DNA from: an uncultured Clostridia bacterium
GTDB taxonomy: Bacteria; Bacillota; Clostridia; Christensenellales; Borkfalkiaceae
DNA length: 8,529 nt
Assembly (NCBI GenBank): GCA_946627905.1
Contig: CAMOVY010000044.1
Span: 1-8,529 of the forward strand
Reading direction: 5' to 3'
Every line of letters starts with the position of its first letter. The first letter of the stretch is position 1. Shown piece by piece: positions 1 to 5,645 of the stretch. Both the position numbers and the translations under genes were made by a program. The notes under the pieces are model-generated. The model did no database searches and was not told the DNA's origin. It saw nothing but the letters and a program-made list of their open reading frames with translations.

Positions 1-957
1 CTTTGTCGTTTCGGAAAACAGATAGTACGCGAGAGACCCCGGAACGGAGTTTATTTCATTTAAATACACTTTGCCGTCTTTCAGAAAAAAGTCTATCCGT
101 ATTACGCCCGTAAAGGCGAACGTTTTATATACCTTTTCGGTTATAGTCTTTATCCTGTTTGAAAGCTTTTTGGGAATATCCGCGGGGAAAACGCGTTTAC
201 CGCTTTCGTACTTATCCGAAAAGGTTAAAAAGTCCGTTCTTCTTATCGGCATTTCGCACTCCGAAACCTTTACGCCGTTAACGCCCGCGTACGCGGCGCA
301 GTTGATTTCGGTAAAACCCATAAGGCAGGGTTCTACAATAACCCGTTTGCCGAACCGCAGCGCATACCCCACGGCACGGGCAAGTTCTTCTTTATTTTCG
401 GCGATTTTAACGCCTATGCTCGAACCGCCTAAAACGGGTTTTACAATTACGGGGTAATCGAACGGCAGACAGATTTCTTCCGCCTGTTTTACGCTGTCAA
501 GGCTCGCGAACGGCAACACGTTCGCTATACCGTTTAACGCGCGCTTTGTCAAAAGTTTATCCATAGCGAGCGCGGCGGGATACACGTCCGCGGAAGCGTT
601 GGCTATTCCGCACATTTTAAGAACACCCGAAAGAGACCCGTCTTCGCCGCGTTCGCCGTGCATACAGTTTATAGCCGTAGATACGGCGCATAACTCTTTA
701 AGTTTTTTGCCGCGCACGGCGTACAGTTTATTGCTGCCCGCGATAAACGACACTTTAGTCAGTTTTTTGTAGTCAAGATTTTCGTAGTTGTCGGGGTCAA
801 AAAGACTTTCGCCCGTAAACCACTCCCCCGAACCGTCTACGTACACGGGCACAACGCCAAGCGATTTATCGAGAGAGTTGCAAGTTAAAACCCCCGTAAT
901 CACCGAAACGTCGTGTTCTACCGACACGCCGCCGAAAAACACCGCTATATTTTTCAC
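1..957 (-). CDS. ddl: D-alanine--D-alanine ligase, C-terminus cut by the window edge
   Basis: ATP-grasp ligase that joins two D-alanines to make the D-Ala-D-Ala end of the peptidoglycan stem peptide, in the cytoplasm. The frame is open for 319 codons and runs off the left edge; Gram-positive Ddl proteins are usually about 340-370 residues, so only a short tail is missing. Visible motifs: VFFGGVSVEHDVS (residues 6-18, with the substrate Glu at 14), HGERGEDGS (100-108), KPVLGGSSIGV (173-183), the omega-loop pair K-Y (about 249-250), RIDFF (287-291, metal Asp 289) and NEINSVPGS (300-308). In E. coli DdlB the matching Tyr216 favours D-Ala over D-lactate, so a normal D-Ala-D-Ala product is inferred. 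The start is GTG at 955-957, supported by GGAGGTG seven bases upstream. It lies 83 bases after the MurF-like gene that would use its product. Confidence 0.95.
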   Translation of the reverse strand, partial: MKNIAVFFGGVSVEHDVSVITGVLTCNSLDKSLGVVPVYVDGSGEWFTGESLFDPDNYENLDYKKLTKVSFIAGSNKLYAVRGKKLKELCAVSTAINCMHGERGEDGSLSGVLKMCGIANASADVYPAALAMDKLLTKRALNGIANVLPFASLDSVKQAEEICLPFDYPVIVKPVLGGSSIGVKIAENKEELARAVGYALRFGKRVIVEPCLMGFTEINCAAYAGVNGVKVSECEMPIRRTDFLTFSDKYESGKRVFPADIPKKLSNRIKTITEKVYKTFAFTGVIRIDFFLKDGKVYLNEINSVPGSLAYYLFSETTK

Positions 958-964
958 AAAAAAA

Positions 965-971
965 CACCTCC
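965..971 (-). promoter_or_regulatory. Ribosome binding site of ddl
   Basis: GGAGGTG on the minus strand, separated from the GTG start codon by seven T residues. This strong match to the anti-Shine-Dalgarno sequence fixes the GTG at 955-957 as the ddl start. The rest of the 83-base gap between the MurF-like gene and ddl shows no convincing hairpin terminator, so read-through from upstream is likely. Confidence 0.8.
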
Positions 972-1040
972 GCAAAATAATTTTTCGCTTTGGTGTCTTT
1001 GAATTTTTATCCGATAAAGTCCGCGTTTACGGCTTTAATC

Positions 1041-2717
1041 TTAACTGTAGTTGTCGGGCAAATCGTTTTCAAATAAAACGACGTCGCCTTCGTGCACTAT
1101 TTCGTTAAGCATCGCGTTGCCTTTATTCAGCGACTTTGCAAACAGAATATTCTCTTTCGGGAACCCCCCGCCCAACAGTCCGCTTATAAGCATCTCCGCG
1201 TTGTGCTTGCCGATAACGATAACTATATCGGCGTGCTTTGACAGAGTCTTTCCGAATTCAAGGTTAACGACGTTTTCCATTTTACCGAGTTCCACAAGCC
1301 CCGGCGTCAACACGATTTTTCTGCCCTTAAACGTATCGAGAACGCCCATCGCCGCGCGCGTGCCGTCTTCGTTGGAATTATAACTGTCGTCTATTATGAC
1401 TATATTCTTATTGTTGGGTAAAAGTTCCAGCCTGTGCTTTAGGGCGGGAATTCTGTTTACGCCCATGGCTATTTCTTCGGGCGTAAGCCCCAACTTGTAA
1501 GCGACCGCCGCCGCAAGGCAGATATTCGACACGCTGTGCCGCCCCAAAAGCACCGTGCTGCATTTTACGGGCTGTTCCCCGTTTACGTGCAACATAAAAC
1601 TCATACCCTTTTCGTCGGTTTTAATGTCGGTAGCGTATACGAAACTGTCCGCACTTTCCGTGCCCGCGGAATATTTTTCGCCGTCAAACCTATCAAACAG
1701 TTCCAGCGCGCCCGCGCTGTCCGACGAAAAGAACCCCGCGCCGCCCGTTTTAAGCCCTTCGAATAACTCGAACTTGGTGTTTTTTATCGCGTCTAAAGAG
1801 CCGAACGATTCAAGGTGCTGGTTGTTTATGCCCGTAAGCACGCCGTAGTCGGGCTTTATAATGTCGACGAGTTCTTTTATGTCGCCCTTGTTTCTCGCGC
1901 CCATTTCGGCGATAAATATATCGTGCGTGCTGTCAAGCCCCTTTACGGTAAGCGCTATGCCCATAGGCGTATTGTAAGACGCGGGCGTTGAAAGCACCCT
2001 GAATTTCTGCGAAAGCACGGTATTTAAAATTTCTTTAACGCTGGTTTTGCCGAAACTGCCCGTTATGCCTATTCTTATAACGTCCGAAGAGTTGAGTTTC
2101 GCGGTAGCCCTTGCTATTATTCTCTTTCTTATCAGATATTCGCTCGGTTCGTTGATGCAGTACGCTACGAACAGTAGGTAAGGCGATAAAAGCGGAATAA
2201 GACAGATGGGCGCATAGCGCAAAATGCCCACCACTTCGTCCCCGATAGCGTAGGCGATGAAGTTTAAAAGTACGACAAGCCCGAACGTAAACGCCGCCAA
2301 AACCAAAATAAACGTAAGACAAAGCCTTACAAGCCGCTTGGTCTTTTTAAGCGGCACTTTGGCGTTGACGCTGCTTTCCGAATTTATATATAAGGCAGTA
2401 AACAGGCAATAGGACAAAAATCCTATATAAGAAGTGATATTCGCGCTGAATATACTGAAAAAACATATATTTAAAAGGCAGAAAAACAGCAATCCCAAAA
2501 GGCACAACAGCATAAGCCGCGATAAGTATGGAGTTTCGGGGCTAGAAAGCCATTTGAAATAGCGCTTGCCTTTATAACCGCTCTGCTGCAACACCAGCAA
2601 AAATTTCATAGACGCGAAAAATAACAGCACGCCGTTCAATACGGATATTATCAGCATTATCCATAACGTATAGCCGGTAAACAGTTGGGAAAAACTTTCT
2701 ATATTTATGGGAAACAT
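1041..2717 (-). CDS. MurF-like Mur ligase with an N-terminal five-helix membrane domain
   Basis: Probable UDP-N-acetylmuramoyl-tripeptide--D-alanyl-D-alanine ligase, the last cytoplasmic amino-acid addition in peptidoglycan precursor synthesis. It has 558 residues against about 450 for ordinary MurF. Residues 1-190 hold about five hydrophobic segments (roughly 17-43, 66-90, 94-111, 129-157, 165-188) where a normal MurF has its soluble uridine-nucleotide substrate domain. The catalytic part follows: ATP loop GITGSFGKTS (217-226, Lys224), NTPMG (249-253), AEMGARNKGDI (270-280), NNQHLESFGS (298-307), a likely carbamylated Lys315, the HR pair at 428-429 and DDSYNSN (443-449). The C-terminus reads FENDLPDNYS rather than the usual KGSR-type ending. 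It starts six bases after the hydrolase stop with no clear Shine-Dalgarno sequence, suggesting coupled translation. The Mur-ligase fold is certain and the MurF reaction likely, helped by ddl next door; the precise substrate form is not provable here. Confidence 0.85.
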   Translation of the reverse strand: MFPINIESFSQLFTGYTLWIMLIISVLNGVLLFFASMKFLLVLQQSGYKGKRYFKWLSSPETPYLSRLMLLCLLGLLFFCLLNICFFSIFSANITSYIGFLSYCLFTALYINSESSVNAKVPLKKTKRLVRLCLTFILVLAAFTFGLVVLLNFIAYAIGDEVVGILRYAPICLIPLLSPYLLFVAYCINEPSEYLIRKRIIARATAKLNSSDVIRIGITGSFGKTSVKEILNTVLSQKFRVLSTPASYNTPMGIALTVKGLDSTHDIFIAEMGARNKGDIKELVDIIKPDYGVLTGINNQHLESFGSLDAIKNTKFELFEGLKTGGAGFFSSDSAGALELFDRFDGEKYSAGTESADSFVYATDIKTDEKGMSFMLHVNGEQPVKCSTVLLGRHSVSNICLAAAVAYKLGLTPEEIAMGVNRIPALKHRLELLPNNKNIVIIDDSYNSNEDGTRAAMGVLDTFKGRKIVLTPGLVELGKMENVVNLEFGKTLSKHADIVIVIGKHNAEMLISGLLGGGFPKENILFAKSLNKGNAMLNEIVHEGDVVLFENDLPDNYS

Positions 2718-2723
2718 AATTTT

Positions 2724-3389
2724 TTAAGAGAGTAAAAACTCTTTTACCTCCATATTGAATTTGTTGGGTTTATCTATAAAACAGAAATGCCCTGCGTTTT
2801 CTATAATAAGCAGGCGACTTTTGCCTATGCCCTTATTCAGCCTTTTCGCCATATAAAGGGGCGTTTCTTTATCCTTTGCCCCGAAAACCAACAACGTCGG
2901 GTTGTTTATGTCTTTTAACCTGTCGTCAAGATATTCCGATACGATTTTCTTAAAACTCTCTTTCATCACGGGCGAAAGGGCGTTATAATCGGCGGAGAAA
3001 AGCCGCGACAGTTTTTCTTTAGGCACAAACCTTTTAAGTACGCGATAAACCGTTCGCCTGACGGTTTTTTTAAGAGTGTTTTTAGGTTTAAGCCCCGCAG
3101 CACCCGTCAATACGAGTTTATTAAAAAGCCCGCCGTCTTCGCTTGCCGCCTTTATGGCGATACGCGCGCCGAAAGAGTGCGCTATAACCGACGGCTTTTT
3201 AAGCCCGTGTTTGTATATATATTCCTTCACTTCGTTTATATAATCGTCCAAAGAATAGGGGTACGGCATATCGGCGTTATCCCCGAACCCTTTTAAATCG
3301 GGCGCGTACACGTTAAAATCCCTCTCGAAAAACCGCGTCTGGTAATAAAAACTCTTGCCGCTCGACAAATACCCGTGTAAAAACAACAA
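2724..3389 (-). CDS. Alpha/beta-fold hydrolase, substrate unknown
   Basis: Serine hydrolase of the alpha/beta fold, presumably cytoplasmic: no signal peptide or membrane helix is visible. Counting from the TTG at 3389 it has 221 residues. Visible landmarks are the oxyanion strand LFLHGYLSSGK (2-12), the nucleophile elbow AHSFGA (70-75, Ser72), an acid in VFGAKDKE (168-175, Asp173) and the catalytic histidine in ENAGHFCF (197-204, His201). Residues 101-160 form the basic, helical cap. The fold does not reveal a substrate; esterase, lipase and C-C hydrolase roles are all possible. The frame is open ten codons further to an ATA at 3417-3419, which sits seven bases after AAAGGAG, whereas the TTG has no good ribosome site. 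The true start may therefore be the ATA. It lies between rimI and the MurF-like gene, which fits a cell-envelope role without proving one. Confidence 0.88.
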   Translation of the reverse strand: MLFLHGYLSSGKSFYYQTRFFERDFNVYAPDLKGFGDNADMPYPYSLDDYINEVKEYIYKHGLKKPSVIAHSFGARIAIKAASEDGGLFNKLVLTGAAGLKPKNTLKKTVRRTVYRVLKRFVPKEKLSRLFSADYNALSPVMKESFKKIVSEYLDDRLKDINNPTLLVFGAKDKETPLYMAKRLNKGIGKSRLLIIENAGHFCFIDKPNKFNMEVKEFLLS

Positions 3390-3420
3390 ATCTTCAGTAT
3401 GAACCGCGCTGTTGTCTATT

Positions 3421-3849
3421 TTACAACTCCTTTACATATACCCTTGCGTTTTCGCCGTCCGAATAGTATCTTTTTCTAATCGAAAGAAAGGTAAACCCCG
3501 CTTTTTCGTATAAACTTATCGCGGGCGCGTTGCTTTCTCTCACTTCTAAAAACAATTTTTTTACGCCGCGGGAAATAGCATCACTTATAAACTCCGCAAT
3601 AAGCGCACTCCCTACGCCCTTTTCACGGCAATCTTCCGCCACGAACAAATCCTGCAAGTCGGCGGTATCTATATTTACCGAATAGGTTATAAACCCTATG
3701 GGTGCGCCGTCCGTTTGTGCGACAAACCCGTAAAAATTGCCCGCGTTAAATGCGGATGAAAGCATTTTTTCATCCCACGCGTCGGAAAACGTGTTTCGCG
3801 CGAAAACCAAAAACGGAATATCGTCTTTTTGTAGCGGGCGCAACATCAT
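3421..3849 (-). CDS. rimI: Ribosomal-protein-alanine N-acetyltransferase RimI
   Basis: GNAT-family acetyltransferase that moves acetyl from acetyl-CoA to an N-terminal alanine, classically of ribosomal protein S18. It has 142 residues, normal for RimI. The acetyl-CoA loop is REKGVGSA (75-82), the pattern R/Q-x-x-G-x-G. The RimI-type C-terminal half is clear: LEVRESN (101-107), LYEKAGF (113-119) and IRKRYYSDGENA (124-135). Glu102 and Tyr114 fall about where Salmonella RimI has its catalytic Glu103 and Tyr115, recalled from memory. Two ATG codons are adjacent; the first (3847-3849) overlaps the tsaB stop as ATGA, but the second (3844-3846) is better spaced from AGGA, so the protein may begin MLRPLQ. 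The neighbours tsaB and tsaE form the usual t6A/RimI cluster. Confidence 0.92.
   Translation of the reverse strand: MMLRPLQKDDIPFLVFARNTFSDAWDEKMLSSAFNAGNFYGFVAQTDGAPIGFITYSVNIDTADLQDLFVAEDCREKGVGSALIAEFISDAISRGVKKLFLEVRESNAPAISLYEKAGFTFLSIRKRYYSDGENARVYVKEL
3427..3433 (-). promoter_or_regulatory. Ribosome binding site pointing to an ATA start of the hydrolase
   Basis: AAAGGAG on the minus strand lies inside the last codons of rimI. Seven bases downstream is ATA at 3417-3419, in frame with the hydrolase; no ATG, GTG or TTG in that frame lies at a usable distance. The nearest in-frame standard start is TTG at 3387-3389, 37 bases further on, with only a poorly spaced GAAG before it. Confidence 0.5.
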
Positions 3850-4448
3850 CTTCCTTCTTCCGCCTGACTTTTGCGTACGTACAAGGGCACGAGCGAATTT
3901 ATATCGCTTGAAATTTCGCCCGCCTTTTTTTCTATGGCACGCTTAAAACCTTCTTTTACGGACACGATTTGAGTAGTTAGCCCCTTTATCTCTTCATCGG
4001 ATACGAAAAGATAGTCTTTATACTCCGCAAGGCGTTCGCCGTTTACGTATTCGGGTTTGCCCGCTATTCCGTCAACGTATGGGCATACGTAATACCCGTT
4101 ATGTTTTGCGTCTATTATCGCTAAAACCTTGCCGCTATCAACATTGTATGCCAAAGTATCGAAAGAAGTTATTTTTAAAACGGGCTTATTACTTGCAAAC
4201 GCAAGCGCTTTTATTGTGGAAACGCCTATTCTTATTCCCGTAAACGAACCCGCACCCACCGCGCATGCGAAAAAGCCCGCTTGTTCTAGGCGCATATCCG
4301 CTTTTAACAAAAGGTTTTCAAGTTCGGGCATAAGCCGCACGGAGTGCGCTACACCGCAATCGCTATCAAAAAACTCGTAAACCTTTCCGTCTTTTTTGGC
4401 GATAAGCGTTAAATGTTTACCGCTTGCGTCCACCGCTATATAATTCAT
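3846..4448 (-). CDS. tsaB: tRNA t6A biosynthesis protein TsaB
   Basis: Scaffold partner of TsaD in the complex that transfers threonylcarbamoyl to A37 of tRNAs reading ANN codons. It has the ASKHA fold but is not catalytic itself. At 200 residues it is slightly shorter than typical TsaB proteins of about 220-240. Recognisable stretches are the N-terminal IAVDASGKHLTL (4-15), AHSVRLMPELENLL (34-47), the family signature GAGSFTGIRIG (65-75), the TSFDTLA segment (94-100) and the C-terminal VPLYVRKSQAEE (187-198). Its ATG overlaps the tsaE stop as ATGA, and its own TGA overlaps the rimI start, so all three are translationally coupled. tsaD, often in the same cluster, is absent from this window. 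Confidence 0.94.
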   Translation of the reverse strand: MNYIAVDASGKHLTLIAKKDGKVYEFFDSDCGVAHSVRLMPELENLLLKADMRLEQAGFFACAVGAGSFTGIRIGVSTIKALAFASNKPVLKITSFDTLAYNVDSGKVLAIIDAKHNGYYVCPYVDGIAGKPEYVNGERLAEYKDYLFVSDEEIKGLTTQIVSVKEGFKRAIEKKAGEISSDINSLVPLYVRKSQAEEGR

Positions 4449-4843
4449 AGTTCTATTATCCTGATATTCGGGTTTTCGGTTTTAGCAATGCTTACCGTTT
4501 TAACCTTTTCGGGCAGAACGCCCGCAATATTTTCCGCCCACTCTATTAAACAAATATTGTCGCCGTTAAAGTAATCGGTAAGCCCCAAGGCCTCCGCCTC
4601 TTCACCAGAGCTTAAACGGTAGCAATCGTAATGATAAATAAAATCGCCGTATACGTTAAGATAGGCGTAAGTCGGGCTGACTACGCCCGTTAGTCCGAAA
4701 TACGCCGCCACGCCTTTGGTAAAAGCCGTCTTCCCCGCGCCCAACTCGCCGTGAAGCACTACCACGTCCCCGCGGGACAAAGTTTCGGCATATTTTTTCG
4801 CTATATTGAAAGTTTCCTGTTCGGAATTAGAAATAAATTTCAT
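4445..4843 (-). CDS. tsaE: tRNA t6A biosynthesis ATPase TsaE
   Basis: Small P-loop ATPase that drives the TsaB-TsaD complex through repeated rounds of t6A formation on tRNA. Its 132 residues are slightly short of the usual 140-155 but contain the whole core: the Walker A motif GELGAGKT (32-39, Lys38), SPTYAYLNVY (56-65), HYDCYRL (71-77, with the conserved Asp73), the helix ALGLTDYF (85-92) and CLIEWAENI (98-106, with the Glu-Trp pair). The ATG follows the ribU stop directly (TAAATG) and no good Shine-Dalgarno sequence precedes it, so translation probably depends on ribosomes finishing ribU. It is the first of the tsaE-tsaB-rimI block. Confidence 0.94.
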   Translation of the reverse strand: MKFISNSEQETFNIAKKYAETLSRGDVVVLHGELGAGKTAFTKGVAAYFGLTGVVSPTYAYLNVYGDFIYHYDCYRLSSGEEAEALGLTDYFNGDNICLIEWAENIAGVLPEKVKTVSIAKTENPNIRIIEL

Positions 4844-5422
4844 TTACTTTTCTATTGTATCATTTTCGGGCACAGACTGCAAGTTGATTTTCTTAAAAAC
4901 GTAAGAAAGCCTTTTATAAAGCAAAAGAACTATAACGCTTACCGCCACGCCCTTTATAAGATTGAAAAATATTATATAATACCAAAGCGAATTGAACGCA
5001 GAAACCGCGCCGTCTCCCATATAAAGCGGAAACATAATAAACCTGTTTGAAATAATCGCCGCGCCCGTCATACACAGCACGCCCACGGTAAGCGTTATTA
5101 TAACCACGGGCAAACCCTTTTTAAAGCGGTAAACGGTAGTCGGCAAAATTATAAGCGAAAAAATTACCAAAAAATTTGCTATTTCGCCCACACCGCCCGT
5201 GCCGCTGCCCATAGCGAAACGGATAAGTTCTTTAACGGCGCAAATCACCACGCCCGCAATCGGTCCGTACATAAACCCGCCAAGCAAAACGAACACCGCC
5301 GAAAAGTCGAGTTTTAAAAAGGACGCGGCGGGGAATATAGGAAATTCCAAAAGCGACACGACGAACGAAAGTGCCGAAAACAGCGCCGTTCCTACTATTT
5401 GTTTGGTAATGTTTTTTTGCAT
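4844..5422 (-). CDS. ribU: Riboflavin-specific substrate-binding (S) component of an ECF transporter, RibU
   Basis: Membrane protein that binds riboflavin and works with the shared energising module (EcfA, EcfA' and EcfT, not encoded here) to import it. It has 192 residues with about six hydrophobic segments (roughly 8-27, 29-36, 43-62, 80-98, 104-125, 147-170), the expected size and topology. RibU-type motifs are FLKLDFS (35-41), LLGGFMYGPIAG (46-57), KELIRF (64-69) and GSGTGGVGEIANFL (72-85). The FMN riboswitch directly upstream makes the flavin substrate nearly certain. The ATG at 5420-5422 has AAGGAG eight bases before it, inside the 3' arm of a hairpin, so initiation should depend on the riboswitch state. 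It is first in a seven-gene run on this strand. Confidence 0.95.
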   Translation of the reverse strand: MQKNITKQIVGTALFSALSFVVSLLEFPIFPAASFLKLDFSAVFVLLGGFMYGPIAGVVICAVKELIRFAMGSGTGGVGEIANFLVIFSLIILPTTVYRFKKGLPVVIITLTVGVLCMTGAAIISNRFIMFPLYMGDGAVSAFNSLWYYIIFFNLIKGVAVSVIVLLLYKRLSYVFKKINLQSVPENDTIEK

Positions 5423-5455
5423 AAAAAACGCTCCTTAAAACTTAAAGGGGCGTTT
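5423..5455 (-). terminator. Hairpin with T-tract that also holds the ribU ribosome site (riboswitch expression platform)
   Basis: On the minus strand AAACGC-C-CCTT (5455-5445) can pair with AAGG-A-GCGTTT (5436-5426): six plus four base pairs around a C-A mismatch, with an eight-base loop. The 3' arm contains the ribU Shine-Dalgarno sequence AAGGAG (5431-5436), and a run of six T residues (5423-5428) follows, ending right before the ATG. It could therefore stop transcription, hide the ribosome site, or both. A competing pairing exists: TTAAAAT (5488-5494) can pair with ATTTTAA (5454-5460), which would take bases from the hairpin's 5' arm. Which state FMN favours is inferred from other FMN riboswitches (off when bound). 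Confidence 0.65.
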
Positions 5456-5494
5456 AAAATCGTGTTCCCGCAAAAACCGCGGTAAAAATTTTAA

Positions 5495-5604
5495 CTCTTT
5501 TTCCATCCGGACTTTACCGTCGGTCAAGGAATTACACCTTGTCAACCTTAAAAAAGGCTCGCAGACTGTACTGCCGGTGGGGAATTTCGCCCCGCCCCAA
5601 AGAA
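5495..5604 (-). ncRNA. FMN riboswitch (RFN element)
   Basis: The aptamer is recognised on the minus strand by its conserved blocks in order: GGGGCGGGGCGAAATTCCCC, ACCGGCAGTA, GCGAGCC, AAGGTGTAATTCCTTG, ACCGACGGTAAAGTCCGGATGG, then AAAAAGAG. The closing helix P1 forms between TTCTTT (5604-5599) and AAAGAG (5500-5495), including one G-T wobble. The P3 region is short. It binds flavin mononucleotide and lies between a promoter and ribU, so FMN would repress riboflavin uptake. The expression platform is the hairpin next to the ribU start. Confidence 0.97.
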
Positions 5605-5612
5605 TTATCTAT

Positions 5613-5641
5613 ATTTTATAACTATTTTTCCGTTTTGTAAA
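5613..5641 (-). promoter_or_regulatory. Sigma-A-type promoter of the ribU operon
   Basis: Minus strand: -35 TTTACA (5636-5641), a 17-base spacer, then -10 TAAAAT (5613-5618). Each box differs from the consensus at one position. The predicted transcription start near 5606 lies just before the first helix of the FMN riboswitch, as expected. The -35 box begins five bases after the stop codon of the DeoC-like gene, and no terminator separates them, so read-through from that gene may also feed the operon. Confidence 0.75.
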
Positions 5642-5645
5642 GCGT

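Noticed and set aside
71..457. 128-codon plus-strand open frame antisense to ddl
   Set aside because: The opposite strand encodes a clear Ddl with conserved motifs, the antisense product shows no domain, and no ribosome site supports it.
2035..2322. 95-codon minus-strand frame inside the MurF-like gene
   Set aside because: It is an alternate reading of the membrane-helix coding region, rich in Arg, Tyr and His in a way typical of shifted frames, with no independent start signal.
4751..5050. 99-codon plus-strand frame across the tsaE/ribU junction
   Set aside because: It is antisense to two well-supported genes and has no recognisable domain.
5468..5482. CCGC/GCGG hairpin between the riboswitch aptamer and the ribU hairpin
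   Set aside because: Only four base pairs, and the T-run lies in the loop rather than after the stem, so it is not an intrinsic terminator; it may only help shape the expression platform.
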